From NCBI RefSeq assembly GCF_030250645.1, contig NZ_JASSVS010000009.1, positions 62,001 through 126,000 of the forward strand: a stretch of DNA of 64,000 nt. Direction: 5' to 3'. This DNA comes from Marinobacter azerbaijanicus. GTDB lineage: Bacteria; Pseudomonadota; Gammaproteobacteria; Pseudomonadales; Oleiphilaceae. How positions within the stretch are numbered: position 1 is the first letter of the stretch; each line of letters opens with the position of its first letter. Made by a program: the position numbers and the translations under genes. Shown in pieces: positions 35,616 to 45,891 of this stretch. Below the pieces are notes generated by a model. It was not told the DNA's origin. It saw nothing but the letters and a program-made list of their open reading frames with translations, and ran no database searches.

Positions 35616-36438
35616 CGCTAAGCCTGGCCTCCTTGTGAGCAGGCCGGAAAGGCTGGATCAGCATCCGGTCCAGGCGCAGATCCTGCACCGTGCGAAAGTC
35701 CTCGATTCCAATGGTCATGCCCAGGTGGCCCTTTTCCGGCTGGGCTCGGTAGGTGCCAAACAGCCGGTCCCACCAGGGCAGGTTGAAGCCGAAGTTGCTG
35801 TCGGTCTCCCGCACGATGACCGAGTGGTGGACCCGGTGCATGTCGGGCGTCACCACCAACAGCCGCAAGTACTTGTCAAACCAGAGCGGTAGCCGCACGT
35901 TGCCATGGTTGAACATGGAGGTGGCATTCAGCAATACCTCGAAAATCACCACCGCCAGCGCCGGGGCACCCAATGCCAGAACCACGGTCAGTTTGATGGC
36001 CATGGACAGAATGATTTCGATGGGGTGGAAGCGCAGGCCTGTGGTCACATCAAATTCCAGATCTGCGTGGTGCATCCGGTGCAGGCGCCAGAGCCAGGGC
36101 ACGGCATGGAACAGCCGGTGCTGGAAGTAGATGGCGGCATCGAGCACCAGTACCGATACAATCACCGCAAGCCAGCCTGGCAGCGACACCAGATTCAGCA
36201 ACCCCCAACCGTTTTCCGATGCCATAAAGGCGGTACCAACCGCCGCCACGGGAAACACCAGGCGCACGGCCAGTGTGTCCAGAACAACGATGAGCAGATT
36301 ATTGGGCCAGCGGGTCAGTCGGCCGATCTGCTGGGGCCTGCGTGCCGCAAACACTTCCCATAGGGCCATCCCGGCCAGAACCGAGAGGAAAAAGCTCACC
36401 CGGATGAGGGGTTCATTGGCAAGCAGTGTGTCGGTCAC
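35605..36438 (-). CDS. Sterol desaturase/fatty acid hydroxylase-family protein
   Basis: A membrane di-iron oxygenase of the fatty acid hydroxylase superfamily, 277 residues from the GTG at 36438. His clusters are HRLFH, HRMHH and HRVHH, with FHPIE between, and four hydrophobic segments. The family hydroxylates or desaturates lipids. A longer reading to a GTG at 36549 adds a Pro/Gly-rich stretch without a ribosome binding site, so I prefer the inner start, which has GGGGA five bases upstream. It neighbours oleate hydratase, which also acts on fatty acyl chains, on the opposite strand. Confidence 0.85.
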   Translation of the reverse strand: MTDTLLANEPLIRVSFFLSVLAGMALWEVFAARRPQQIGRLTRWPNNLLIVVLDTLAVRLVFPVAAVGTAFMASENGWGLLNLVSLPGWLAVIVSVLVLDAAIYFQHRLFHAVPWLWRLHRMHHADLEFDVTTGLRFHPIEIILSMAIKLTVVLALGAPALAVVIFEVLLNATSMFNHGNVRLPLWFDKYLRLLVVTPDMHRVHHSVIVRETDSNFGFNLPWWDRLFGTYRAQPEKGHLGMTIGIEDFRTVQDLRLDRMLIQPFRPAHKEARLSVRE

Positions 36439-36725
36439 AGCAATCCCCGGGTTAATGACCGGTAGTCCGGTGGCAGTAGGCAATGATCTCCCTGTCCCTG
36501 GGTCAGGATGCCGAACAGATCCCCTCGGGATGTCACTGCCGTTCGACACAGGGCGACTTTATCATACTCGAACAGTCATAGAATGATGGTAAGAAGAGTG
36601 GGCCAGCAGGTGGAGCATTGGTGAAGATGTTTCCTCGCCGGTCATATTGATGTGTGTCACCTACCCTCCTGGTTTAAGGGGCCACACTGTAAAGATACTC
36701 ACCACACAGGAAAGGAGATCCTTCA

Positions 36726-38744
36726 ATGGCCTACCGACATGTCCCCGGAACAGCGCCCTCGAAACTCAAAGCCCATATCGACGCCCTGGAGGCCCAGGGC
36801 GTCTGTGTCACCCCCGACGCTTCCTCCCGGCACCTGCACAATGGTATCGATACGCCGCTGCCTCCGGCGGACCTGCACGGTGCCTATGTCAATAATCGCC
36901 CACTTCCCACCAAAGGTATCGCAGACCGGCGCGCCTGGATTGTGGGTAGTGGTATCGCCGGCCTGTCCGCCGCTTTCTTTCTGATCCGCGACGGCCATAT
37001 GCCGGCTGGCAATATCACCTTCCTGGAAGAGCAGGACATTGAGGGTGGCTCCCTTGATGGCGCCGGTAACGCGGAAGACGGCTATATCGTGCGCGGTGGC
37101 CGGGAAATGGAAATGACCTACCAGAATTTCTGGGATGTGTTCTCGGAAATACCGGCTCTGGAGTTGCCGGAACCTTTTACCGTGCTGGATGAATACCGCA
37201 TCGTAAACGATGCCGACAAGAACTGGTCAAAGGCACGGCTGCTGGAGAAACAGGGCCAGATAAGGGACTTTTCGACCATGGAACTGAGCAAACGCCAGCA
37301 GCTGGAAGTGGTCAGGCTTCTGCTGGCGCGCAAGGAGGATCTGGACGACATCACCGTTGAGGAATGGTTCAGTGAAGGGTTTCTGAACAGCAACTTCTAC
37401 ACCTTCTGGCGGACGATGTTTGCCTTCCAGAACTGGCATTCCGTGCTTGAAATGAAGCTCTACATGCACCGTTTCCTGCACCTGATGGACGGGCTTAACG
37501 ACATGACCTCGCTCGTCTTTCCGAAATACAATCAATACGACGCTTTCGTGCGCCCGCTAATGAACTGGCTGAAGGGCAAGGGAGTTAATATCCAGTACGA
37601 CACGATAGTCGAAAACCTGGAGATGGAAACCTCTGGTGACACCAGAACGGTGACGGCGATCCAGTGTCATGGCAGCGAAGGAGACAAGACCTTTAACATT
37701 GGTGAGCGCGACCTGGTGTTCATCACCACCGGCTCGATGACCGAAGACACCGTTTACGGCGATGACGACACGGCGCCGCGACTGAAAGAGAGCGATGAGG
37801 CGGGCCCGGGTTCCGGCTGGCAGTTGTGGAAAAACCTGGCGCAGCAATCGGACGTGTTTGGCCGGCCGGAGAAGTTTTGCGGCAACATCCCCGGCTCAAC
37901 CTGGGAGTCCGTCACCCTGACCTGCAGGCCCTCCCCTTTGATGGACAAGCTCAGGGAGCTGTCGGTCAACGACCCCTATTCCGGTTTCACGGCAACGGGG
38001 GGCATCATCACCTTTACCGATTCAGCCTGGTTGATGAGTTTCACCTGCAACCGCCAGCCACATTTTCCGGACCAGCCTGATGACGTGATTGTGCTGTGGA
38101 CTTACGCACTGCTGATGGACAAACCCGGCAATTACGTGAAGAAGCCGATGCCCGAATGTACCGGCAAAGAGGTGCTGGCCGAGATGTGCTATCACCTGGG
38201 CCTGATGGATCAGCTCGATGAGGTGATGGCCGCCACTAAGACCCGGATTGCGCTGATGCCCTACATCACCGCGCAATTCATGCCACGCGCCAAAGGTGAC
38301 CGGCCCTGGGTTGTGCCGGAAGGCTGCAGCAACCTGGCCTGCATGGGCCAGTTTGTGGAGACCCACAACGATGTGGTGTTCACCCTGGAGAGTTCGGTGC
38401 GCACAGCCCGGGTTGGCGTCTACAGTCTGTTGGGTATCAATAAACAGGTGCCGGACATCTATCCGGGCCAGTACGATGTCCGGCGGCTGCTGCGGGCGAC
38501 CCGTACCCTGAACAACGACGAGGCGTTTCTGGGCGAAGGTTTTCTGCGTCGCATTCTCGGCGGCACCTATTTCGAACATATCCTGCCGCTGGGCCCGGAT
38601 GAGAAGGCCGAGGAGCTGAGCCGGCCGGGCTTGTTCGAGCAGCAGGTCCAGGCTCTTCGGAGTCTTGTTGAAGACAATCACACACTGGAAGAAGCCAGGG
38701 ACTGGGTTCAGGGTGTATTGAGCAAGTTGCGCGGGCGCCGCTGA
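36726..38744 (+). CDS. ohyA: Oleate hydratase
   Basis: A 672-residue FAD-dependent hydratase adding water across the cis-9 double bond of oleic acid to give 10-hydroxystearate. Visible are the FAD-binding loop [20 protein letters not shown] (about residue 77), the [16 protein letters not shown] active-site stretch, the [17 protein letters not shown] segment and the C-terminal [27 protein letters not shown] typical of the family. AAGGAGATCC is a strong ribosome binding site. In marine bacteria it detoxifies or processes unsaturated fatty acids. No second gene is obviously cotranscribed. Confidence 0.95.
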   Translation: MAYRHVPGTAPSKLKAHIDALEAQGVCVTPDASSRHLHNGIDTPLPPADLHGAYVNNRPLPTKGIADRRAWIVGSGIAGLSAAFFLIRDGHMPAGNITFLEEQDIEGGSLDGAGNAEDGYIVRGGREMEMTYQNFWDVFSEIPALELPEPFTVLDEYRIVNDADKNWSKARLLEKQGQIRDFSTMELSKRQQLEVVRLLLARKEDLDDITVEEWFSEGFLNSNFYTFWRTMFAFQNWHSVLEMKLYMHRFLHLMDGLNDMTSLVFPKYNQYDAFVRPLMNWLKGKGVNIQYDTIVENLEMETSGDTRTVTAIQCHGSEGDKTFNIGERDLVFITTGSMTEDTVYGDDDTAPRLKESDEAGPGSGWQLWKNLAQQSDVFGRPEKFCGNIPGSTWESVTLTCRPSPLMDKLRELSVNDPYSGFTATGGIITFTDSAWLMSFTCNRQPHFPDQPDDVIVLWTYALLMDKPGNYVKKPMPECTGKEVLAEMCYHLGLMDQLDEVMAATKTRIALMPYITAQFMPRAKGDRPWVVPEGCSNLACMGQFVETHNDVVFTLESSVRTARVGVYSLLGINKQVPDIYPGQYDVRRLLRATRTLNNDEAFLGEGFLRRILGGTYFEHILPLGPDEKAEELSRPGLFEQQVQALRSLVEDNHTLEEARDWVQGVLSKLRGRR

Positions 38745-38756
38745 CGCCCTAGCCGG

Positions 38757-38963
38757 TTAATTTTTGAGATACTTGATCAGTGCCAGAACTGCCAACACCA
38801 GGAGTGTGATCAGCAGCAGTGGCATGATCATCATGGGCAGCATCATCCAGCCCATGCCTGACATCATGGAATTGCAGAATTCCCAGAAACCTGTCTCCGG
38901 GGCCGCCAGTGCGGTTGCGGGGAACAGGAGCAGTGTGGACAGAATTGCGAGTAATAGTTTCAT
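38757..38963 (-). CDS. Small Met-rich membrane protein of the copper-efflux cluster
   Basis: A 68-residue protein with an N-terminal signal or helix (LLLAILSTLLLFPATALA) and a second hydrophobic segment packed with methionines (NSMMSGMGWMMLPMMIMPLL). Met-rich membrane segments often bind Cu(I) or Ag(I), and the gene follows the CusC-like gene by 26 bases, so a metal-handling role is inferred. I do not recognise a named family. Confidence 0.7.
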   Translation of the reverse strand: MKLLLAILSTLLLFPATALAAPETGFWEFCNSMMSGMGWMMLPMMIMPLLLITLLVLAVLALIKYLKN

Positions 38964-38989
38964 GGTGGATCCTCTTTCAGTTTGGTATT

Positions 38990-40222
38990 TCAGTTTAATA
39001 GTGCGTTGGTTTGCGTGGGTGACAGGGCTTCGTAGTGTGCCCTGGCCCTGAACAGGTCACGGATGACCGCCGCCCGCGTGAGTTTTACTCCGGTGAGCTG
39101 TCTTGCGCTGCTGATGGCGTCTTCCAGTCTGCCGGCACCGCTGGCCAGTTCGTTCAGGCTGGCTTCCCAATGCGCACGCTGGTTGGGAATGCGCCGCTCA
39201 TCAAGGATCTTCAGTCGTCCATGTCCTGACTGTACAGCGGCTGTCATATCGCCGATTGAAGCCAGCAGGTCACGGTGAGTCTGGGTGGCCTGCCACCGAT
39301 GTCGTGATACCTCGGCGGAAGCCTTACGAACGGCACTTTTCTGTCGCTGCCCGCTCAGCGGAACCTGTACGCCTATGCCCACTATCCACCGTTTACTTTT
39401 GTCCGCCCACAGGCTGTTGTAGCCGGCACTGGCGGTAAATACCGGTCTGCGGCTGACTTCTGCAACATCCAGCCGGGCCCGGGCCTCTGCAGCTCTGGCC
39501 TTGGCGGCCTGTACCAGTGGGTGATCGATTTCCGCCAGACTGTCTGTCGCCATTGGCGTGCGAGGGGGTATGGTGAGTGTCAGTCCGGCCGGTTGGGGAC
39601 GGCGGCCGAGCAATGGGATCAGGCTGGCGGAGATCCGGGCCTGGTCGGCTTTCATTCCGACCAGTTGGATGTCCAGTGCGTCCAACTCCGTTTCTATACG
39701 GATTAAGTCGCTCTGCGAGCCCTCGCCATAATCCAGTCTCTGTCTGGCAATCTCGGCTAATTGTTCCACCAGGGCGCGGGTTTCGTGATGCAGCTCAATG
39801 GCCTGGTTCGAATACCACCAGCGGGCATAGGCTTCCTTGACGGAGGCGGTCAGTTTTCGGGTTTGCCAGAGGCTGTCGTGTCTGGCCGCAACTACGCCAG
39901 CTTCCGAGGCTTCGCGGGAGGCCGACAGCTGGTCCGGCCAGGGCAATTTCTGGCTGACCTCAAACCGGTGCCCGACCATGTTCGGGCCCTCCAGGGTTTC
40001 GGGAGCCAGGCCATACTTGACAACAGGGTCTGCCCAGGTGCCCGAGCCTTCCACTTCGGCTTCTGCCGCTTCGATGGTTGATTGTAAGGCGCCCAAGGTA
40101 GCGTTGTTGGCCAGTGCCTCATCAATCCATTGCTCCACTGTTTCAGGCGATTCGGCCATTGCCGGTGCAGATAGTGTGATAAAGACCGCCAGAACTGCCT
40201 GAATTCCGGTATATCGGATCAT
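38990..40222 (-). CDS. Outer-membrane efflux protein (TolC/CusC-type)
   Basis: A 410-residue TolC-family protein with signal peptide (ending near APAMAE) and two duplicated helical-hairpin regions, e.g. EALANNATLGALQSTIEAAEAEVEGSG and HPLVQAAKARAAEARARLDVAEVSRRPVFTASAGYNSLW. It should form the outer-membrane channel of the Cus-type tripartite pump. It overlaps the RND gene by 4 bases. It is a little shorter than classical CusC and lacks an obvious lipobox. Confidence 0.88.
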   Translation of the reverse strand: MIRYTGIQAVLAVFITLSAPAMAESPETVEQWIDEALANNATLGALQSTIEAAEAEVEGSGTWADPVVKYGLAPETLEGPNMVGHRFEVSQKLPWPDQLSASREASEAGVVAARHDSLWQTRKLTASVKEAYARWWYSNQAIELHHETRALVEQLAEIARQRLDYGEGSQSDLIRIETELDALDIQLVGMKADQARISASLIPLLGRRPQPAGLTLTIPPRTPMATDSLAEIDHPLVQAAKARAAEARARLDVAEVSRRPVFTASAGYNSLWADKSKRWIVGIGVQVPLSGQRQKSAVRKASAEVSRHRWQATQTHRDLLASIGDMTAAVQSGHGRLKILDERRIPNQRAHWEASLNELASGAGRLEDAISSARQLTGVKLTRAAVIRDLFRARAHYEALSPTQTNALLN

Positions 40223-43200
40223 TGGATCGCTCCTTTTCTGGCGAGATTTTTCAGACGGGCACGCTGCCAGAGATAGAAAATCACCGGAATCAGCAGCAAC
40301 GTCAGCATCAGGGTGGTGATCATGCCGCCGATCATCGGACCGGCGATCCGTTGCATCACTTCCGAACCGGTGCCACTGCCGAGCATGATGGGAATAAGGC
40401 CGGCAACGATGGCGGCAAAGGTCATCATGATCGGGCGAACCCGCTGGGCGGCACCATCGCTGATGGCCTGGCGCAGATCGTCCGCCGACAGCCGCGTTGG
40501 CTGATGGTCCACGGTTTCCAGGGCGTTATGCAGGGACTGGTTCAGGTACACCAGCATCAGAACCCCGATTTCCACGGCTACCCCGGCCAGGGCAATAAAG
40601 CCCACCGCCACGGCCACGGACAGGTTGTAGCCCAGCAGGTACATCAGCCAGATACCACCGATCATGCCGAATGGCAGGGTGCCGAGGATGATGCCCACCT
40701 CGGTCAGGTTGCGGAAGTTCAGGTACAGCAGGATGATAATAATGGCCAGGGTCAGTGGCACCACCATGGTCAGGCGTTCCTTGGCCCGCTGCATGTATTC
40801 GTATTGGCCGGACCAGGCCAGCGAGTAACCTGCTGGCAGTTCGACCGTTTCCCGTACCCGTTGCTGGGCCTCCGCTACCCAACTGCCCAGATCCCGGCCC
40901 TCGATATCCACCAGGGTCCACCCATTGATACGGGCGTTTTCCGACTTGATCATCGGGGGGCCCTTGTCGATGCGGATGTCCGCTACGTCCGCCAGGGCAA
41001 TACGCTGACCATTGGGTGTCACCATAGGTAGTAGTCGCATCTGCTCCACCGAATCCCGGTATCCCTGGGGGTAACGCAGGTTGATGGGGTAGCGTTCGAG
41101 GCCCTCCACGGTGCTGCCAACGTTCATGCCACCAATCGCGGTGCGAACCACCGACTGGATGTTTTCGATATTCAGTCCGAAGCGGGCGGCGGCCTCCCGT
41201 TGTATGTCCACCTTGATGTAGCGCCCGCCGGCGACCCGCTCGGAGAAGGCCGAGGCAGTGCCGGGTATGTCGGACAGCACACGCTCCAGTTCTTCTCCTA
41301 TGCCCTGGATCACCTCCAGGTCCGGCCCGGCCACTTTGATACCGACCGGGGTCTTGATGCCGGTGGAAAGCATGTCGATGCGGGTCTTGATGGGCATCAC
41401 CCAGGCGTTGGTCAGGCCGGGTAGTTTGACCACCTTGTCCAGCTCCTTGCGCAGGGATTCCGGTGTTACGCCGGGGCGCCACTGAGCCCGGGGTTTGAAC
41501 TGGATAAAGGTCTCGATCATGGTCAGTGGGGCGGGATCGGTGGCAGTTTCGGCACGGCCGATCTTGCCGAACACGGTCTCCACTTCCGGAATACTGGCAA
41601 TCAGCTTGTCGGTCTGTTGCAGAATCTGACGTGCCTTGCCGATGGAGATACCGGGATAGGTGGTGGGCATGTACATTAGATCCCCCTCGTCCAGGGGCGG
41701 CATGAATTCACTGCCCAGTTTGTTGGCCGGCCAGAAACCGATCACCAGTACCACCAGGCCGCCCGCAAGCATCAGGGCGGGCCGCCGCAGGGCCCAGCCA
41801 ATCACCGGCCGGTACATGGCGATCAGCAGCCGGTTGATGGGGTTGCGGTGTTCGGGCAAGACCTTGCCACGGATGAAATAGCCCATCAGCACCGGCACCA
41901 GAGTAATGGCCAGCCCCGCAGCCGCTGCCATGGCGTAGGTCTTGGTGAAAGCCAGGGGGGCAAAGAGCTTGCCTTCCTGGGCCTGCAGGGTGAATACCGG
42001 CAGAAAGCTCACGGTGATGATCATCAGTGAGAAAAACAGCGCCGGCCCCACCTCACCGGCGGCCCGCGACATCACGGCCCACCGGTTTTCACGGGTCAGC
42101 GGGGTTCGCTCCATGTGTTTATGGACGTTCTCCACCATCACAATGGCCCCGTCCACCATGGCACCGATGGCAATCGCAATGCCGCCAAGGGACATGATGT
42201 TGGCGTTGATGCCCTGGGCGTGCATCACCACGAAGGCCGCGAGAATGCCCACCGGCAGGCTGACAATGACCACCAGCGAGGAACGCAGGTGGAACAGAAA
42301 CACCGCGCAGATCACGATGACCACCAGAAATTCCTGCAACAGCTTGCCGTACAGGTTGTCCACCGCGTTGTTGATTAGCGTGGAACGATCGTAGGTGGGT
42401 ACTACTTCCACGCCGCCCGGCAGGCTGGTCTTGATGTCCTCCAGGCGTTGCTTGACGCCTTCGATGGTTTCCAGGGCGTTCTCACCGAAACGCATCACCA
42501 CAATGCCGCCGGCCACTTCCCCTTCCCCGTTCAGTTCGGCGATACCGCGGCGGATCTGGGGGCCAAGCTGCACATCCGCCACGTCCTTCAGTAACAGGGG
42601 TTTGCCATTGTCGTTTACGCCCAGGGGTACCTGGCGAAGATCATTCTCGTTCTGCAGGTAACCGGTGACCCGCACCATGTATTCCGCCTCAGCCATCTCC
42701 ACCACCGAGGCGCCGGTTTCCTGGTTGGCGTTGTTGATGGCCGCGTGGATGCGCTGCAGGGTAATGTCGTGGGCCCGAAGCCGGTCCGGGTCCACCACTA
42801 CCTGGTACTGTTTGACCATGCCGCCCACGCTGGCTACCTCGGATACGCCGGGTACGGTCTGCAGTTCAAACTTCAGGAACCAGTCCTGGATGGCCCGCAG
42901 TTCCGACAGGTCATGCTGGCCACTGCGGTCCACCAGGGCGTAGGAATACACCCAGCCAACGCCGGTGGCGTCGGGCCCCAGTTCCGGTCTGGCGGCGTCG
43001 GGCAGGTCCCCCGACACCTGGCTCAGGTATTCCAGTACCCGGGAACGGGCCCAGTAAAGATCGGTGTCGTCATCGAAAATAACGTAAACGAAGGAATCAC
43101 CGAAGAATGAAAAACCCCGAACGGTCTTGGCCCCCGGCACCGAGAGCATGGCGGTGGTGAGGGGGTAGGTCACCTGGTCCTCCACCACCTGTGGTGCCTG

Positions 43201-43365
43201 GCCCGGATAGGTGGTCTTGACGATCACCTGCACGTCCGACAGGTCCGGTATTGCGTCAATGGGCGTTTCCTTGACGGAATAGAGCCCCCATCCGGTCAGA
43301 ATGAGGGCGGCAAGCAGCACAAAAAATCGGTTATGAAGCGACCACTGGATAATGGCATTAATCAT
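40219..43365 (-). CDS. cusA: Cu(I)/Ag(I) RND efflux pump CusA-type
   Basis: A 1048-residue heavy-metal RND transporter. It has the family start (MINAIIQWSLHNRFFVLLAAL, KETPIDAIPDLSDVQVIV), two sets of transmembrane helices, and large periplasmic loops. In TM4 the proton-relay aspartates are visible in AIAIGAMVDGAIVMVENVHK. The loop AWVMPIKTRIDMLSTGIKTPVGIKV with its methionines is typical of the Cu/Ag branch rather than CzcA. It pumps monovalent metal from periplasm and cytoplasm through the TolC-like channel. Confidence 0.93.
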   Translation of the reverse strand: MINAIIQWSLHNRFFVLLAALILTGWGLYSVKETPIDAIPDLSDVQVIVKTTYPGQAPQVVEDQVTYPLTTAMLSVPGAKTVRGFSFFGDSFVYVIFDDDTDLYWARSRVLEYLSQVSGDLPDAARPELGPDATGVGWVYSYALVDRSGQHDLSELRAIQDWFLKFELQTVPGVSEVASVGGMVKQYQVVVDPDRLRAHDITLQRIHAAINNANQETGASVVEMAEAEYMVRVTGYLQNENDLRQVPLGVNDNGKPLLLKDVADVQLGPQIRRGIAELNGEGEVAGGIVVMRFGENALETIEGVKQRLEDIKTSLPGGVEVVPTYDRSTLINNAVDNLYGKLLQEFLVVIVICAVFLFHLRSSLVVIVSLPVGILAAFVVMHAQGINANIMSLGGIAIAIGAMVDGAIVMVENVHKHMERTPLTRENRWAVMSRAAGEVGPALFFSLMIITVSFLPVFTLQAQEGKLFAPLAFTKTYAMAAAAGLAITLVPVLMGYFIRGKVLPEHRNPINRLLIAMYRPVIGWALRRPALMLAGGLVVLVIGFWPANKLGSEFMPPLDEGDLMYMPTTYPGISIGKARQILQQTDKLIASIPEVETVFGKIGRAETATDPAPLTMIETFIQFKPRAQWRPGVTPESLRKELDKVVKLPGLTNAWVMPIKTRIDMLSTGIKTPVGIKVAGPDLEVIQGIGEELERVLSDIPGTASAFSERVAGGRYIKVDIQREAAARFGLNIENIQSVVRTAIGGMNVGSTVEGLERYPINLRYPQGYRDSVEQMRLLPMVTPNGQRIALADVADIRIDKGPPMIKSENARINGWTLVDIEGRDLGSWVAEAQQRVRETVELPAGYSLAWSGQYEYMQRAKERLTMVVPLTLAIIIILLYLNFRNLTEVGIILGTLPFGMIGGIWLMYLLGYNLSVAVAVGFIALAGVAVEIGVLMLVYLNQSLHNALETVDHQPTRLSADDLRQAISDGAAQRVRPIMMTFAAIVAGLIPIMLGSGTGSEVMQRIAGPMIGGMITTLMLTLLLIPVIFYLWQRARLKNLARKGAIQ

Positions 43366-43426
43366 GGGCTGGATCCGGTCTGGTGACAGTCGGGGGAACG
43401 GCCATAACCGCGCCCCCGGGCTATCG

Positions 43427-43750
43427 CTATTGTTTGCTGATGGCGGTCACTTGCTGTCCTTTCCCCGCCGGTGTCAGGGTGAAGGCAACGGTGTCATCCT
43501 TGCTCAGCCCGTCCAGGTTCACCTCTGGCGCCACGGGAAATCCCATGGTCATGCGTGGCCAGTTCAGCTCGGGAATGGGCTCGTGATTCAGGGTCACTTT
43601 GCGGTTTTCGGTGTTGATCGCGGTGATCACGCCCCGGCCCTGGACCGGGCCAGCGGACTCTTTGGCGTCCATACCGGTTTCTGCCACTGTCAGCACAGGG
43701 GTCAGGGTTAATCCGAAGACAGCAGCCATCATCAGGGTTTTCAGGTTCAT
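43427..43750 (-). CDS. cusF: Periplasmic Cu(I)/Ag(I) chaperone CusF-like
   Basis: A 107-residue exported protein (signal peptide to about VAET). It has the CusF OB-fold core: GVITAINTENRKVTLNHEPIPELNWPRMTMGF, where the Cu ligands His, Met, Met and the capping Trp correspond to the NHEP and NWPRMTM segments. It delivers Cu(I)/Ag(I) to CusB/CusA. It lies between the adaptor and pump genes, whereas cusF usually precedes cusB. A near-identical module is also fused to the end of the CusB-like adaptor. Confidence 0.92.
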   Translation of the reverse strand: MNLKTLMMAAVFGLTLTPVLTVAETGMDAKESAGPVQGRGVITAINTENRKVTLNHEPIPELNWPRMTMGFPVAPEVNLDGLSKDDTVAFTLTPAGKGQQVTAISKQ

Positions 43751-43765
43751 GGTTTTCTCCAGTGG

Positions 43766-45259
43766 TTATTGCGCGTCTTGCGCAGGTTCAATACGTTCAA
43801 CGAGATAGCCTTCCGGGGTCTCGCGGAATTCAAAGCGGACTGTCTGGTCAGGGGTCAAAGCACCGGTATCCACGGAATCGGCAAGCCCAAACGCCATGGT
43901 CATGGCAGGCCAGCTCAGTTCCGGTATGGGGGCATGATCGAGGGTGATTGAGGTGCCTTTGTTATCCAGTTCGGTGATTCGGCCGACGCCTTCGATCAAT
44001 TCCGACGGCGAGCTGTCTGAATCGGTGTCACCGTCGCTTTGCTGACCCGCTTCAAGCCTTAACATGGCGGCTTCAAGGCTGGTTTCGGAGTCGATCAGGA
44101 ACTGGGCGGACACTACTACCTGCTGGCCTTCTTCCAGGCCCTCGGTAATCACGACCCGGTCGCCGGCTTCCTGGCCGGTTTTTACGGGCACCGGGCGGAA
44201 GTAGCCATCGTCTTCGGCCAACAGCACATGCTGGCTGTCGCTGCGCTGGATCAGTGCCGGGCGTGGGATGGTGAGCAGGTCATCGCCGATGGGCGCGTCC
44301 ATGGTGAGGTTCACGAACATGTTGGGCCGCAGCCGGCCGTCGGGATTGGGAACGCGTACCCGTGCCCGCAGAGTGCGCGTTCTGGCATCCAGCTCCGGGT
44401 AGACGTAGTCAATGCTGCCCTGCCAGCTGGTGCCAGGCATGGAGGGGGTGGTGAATTTCACCGCCTGGTCTTCCGTGACCAGTCCGGCCTGACGTTCGAA
44501 GAACTCGGCGATCACCCAGACCGAATCGCGGCTGCCGATGGCCATGATCTCGGTATCCGGGCGCACGTACATACCGGCACGGACTGGCAGAGCGGCCACA
44601 TAGCCAGAGCCGGGGGCAAACACGGTGATGCGTTCGCGGACCTTGCCGGTTTTTTTCAGGTTGGCGATCTGCGCATCAGTCATACCGAGCGAGCGTAGTT
44701 TTCCGCCAGTTGCCGTAGCCTGGGAACCCCGGCCCAGGCGTTCGGACATCAGGAATTCCTGCTGGGCATTGACCAGCTCCGGCGAATAGATTTCATACAG
44801 CGGCTCGCCACGGCTGACTTCCTCCCCCAGGGAACGCACGTGCATAACCTCTACCCACCCGGCAATGCGGCTGTGTACGTGGATCAGCCCGTCCTCGTCG
44901 TCGGTGACATAGCCAACCGTGCGGACCGGAATGGTGACCGGCCCACGGGAAACAGCCCGGGTTTTGACCCCCAGGTTATTCCTGACTGCAGAGTTTATCT
45001 GCACTCCGCCATCATCTCGGCCGGTGTCCTCTTCTTCATAAACCGGCACCAGATCCATTCCCATGGGGGACTTGCCGGGCTTGTCGCGGCGGTAGTCGGA
45101 ATCCATGGGGGCAACCCAGTACAGGGGGTCTTTCTCTGCTGATTCAGCAGCCTGACTAACGGATCCTGCTGATCCGGACATTGGCATGAGTTGCTGACTG
45201 GCCAGCCAGCCAAGACCAAAGGCCATGGCAATCACTATCGCCATCAGGGCAATGCGCAT
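43766..45259 (-). CDS. cusB: RND periplasmic adaptor CusB-type with C-terminal CusF-like domain
   Basis: A 497-residue membrane-fusion protein. In order: an N-terminal anchor (about 1-20), a heavy-metal-binding segment (YWVAPMDSDYRRDKPGKSPMGMDLVPVYE), barrel-sandwich and hairpin domains (GYVTDDEDGLIHVHSRIAGWV; LVNAQQEFLMSERLG), a beta-barrel, and at about 425-495 a complete CusF module (GVGRITELDNKGTSITLDHA... SWPAMTMAF). The start at 45259 has GAGG upstream; an ATG six codons earlier is possible. The fusion gives the pump its own tethered metallochaperone. Confidence 0.92.
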   Translation of the reverse strand: MRIALMAIVIAMAFGLGWLASQQLMPMSGSAGSVSQAAESAEKDPLYWVAPMDSDYRRDKPGKSPMGMDLVPVYEEEDTGRDDGGVQINSAVRNNLGVKTRAVSRGPVTIPVRTVGYVTDDEDGLIHVHSRIAGWVEVMHVRSLGEEVSRGEPLYEIYSPELVNAQQEFLMSERLGRGSQATATGGKLRSLGMTDAQIANLKKTGKVRERITVFAPGSGYVAALPVRAGMYVRPDTEIMAIGSRDSVWVIAEFFERQAGLVTEDQAVKFTTPSMPGTSWQGSIDYVYPELDARTRTLRARVRVPNPDGRLRPNMFVNLTMDAPIGDDLLTIPRPALIQRSDSQHVLLAEDDGYFRPVPVKTGQEAGDRVVITEGLEEGQQVVVSAQFLIDSETSLEAAMLRLEAGQQSDGDTDSDSSPSELIEGVGRITELDNKGTSITLDHAPIPELSWPAMTMAFGLADSVDTGALTPDQTVRFEFRETPEGYLVERIEPAQDAQ

Positions 45260-45345
45260 TGATGTTTCCTCATTCAAAGCTTGTTAACGCTCGCTCGGTG
45301 CCTACAGGCCTACATGAACGTGCGCAGGAATCGAAAAGACTCGAG

Positions 45346-45777
45346 TCAGGCTTTTGAGGAATTGGGGGGAGGTGTGAGGGTATCGAGGATGATGCTGAGA
45401 TAGCCTTCCTGGGGTTGAAGGTGCTTCAGGCTGGTAACCGGTCGCGCAGTCATGGTTGCTTTTTCAGACGCCAGTGCAGACACCGCAGAACCGCAGTTGC
45501 CAAGGCTGGCTGAGAGCGCACAATCGGCAGAGGTCAGGTCACCGCAAGTCATGGTCTGGTCCGAACGGCTGGAAGGAGTGTGCAAGCCGCCTTTGCAACA
45601 ATCCATCATGGTTGCCTGTTCCGCCCGCAGCGGCGTCCCCGCCGGATTTAACGTGACTTGCCCGAATGCCAGCACCGGTTGCATGACCATGATGATCAGC
45701 AGCAGATATTTAACAGCTTGGCGGAAGGCATTGTTTGGCAAGTCAGACTGCTCTCGTGAGTTTCTGTGAATGATCAA
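45346..45777 (-). CDS. Cys-rich exported hypothetical protein of the copper cluster
   Basis: A 143-residue protein, not recognised. One N-terminal hydrophobic segment (YLLLIIMVMQPVLAFG, about 24-39) follows a polar stretch, so it is exported or anchored. The mature part has six cysteines, including a pair (MMDCCKGG) and MTCGDLTSADC, which suits metal binding. It precedes the CusB-like gene on the same strand by 86 bases and could be first in the operon. Relatives are small 'heavy-metal resistance' proteins without known mechanism. Confidence 0.65.
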   Translation of the reverse strand: MIIHRNSREQSDLPNNAFRQAVKYLLLIIMVMQPVLAFGQVTLNPAGTPLRAEQATMMDCCKGGLHTPSSRSDQTMTCGDLTSADCALSASLGNCGSAVSALASEKATMTARPVTSLKHLQPQEGYLSIILDTLTPPPNSSKA

Positions 45778-45833
45778 TAGCGGGAGGATGTTAGAACTTG
45801 GGTGCTACTCACAGGTCAAGCAAATATTTCATC

Positions 45834-45859
45834 TGTAACAACGGGCCATGCCGTGTGTC
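45834..45859 (+). promoter_or_regulatory. ECF-type promoter P1 of the TTL cluster
   Basis: TGTAAC at 45834-45839, a 15-base spacer and GTGTC at 45855-45859, about 119 bases before the ligase gene. First of two tandem copies 58 bases apart. Confidence 0.75.
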
Positions 45860-45891
45860 CTGTCTTGTGAGGAAAGAAATTGTCGGAAATC

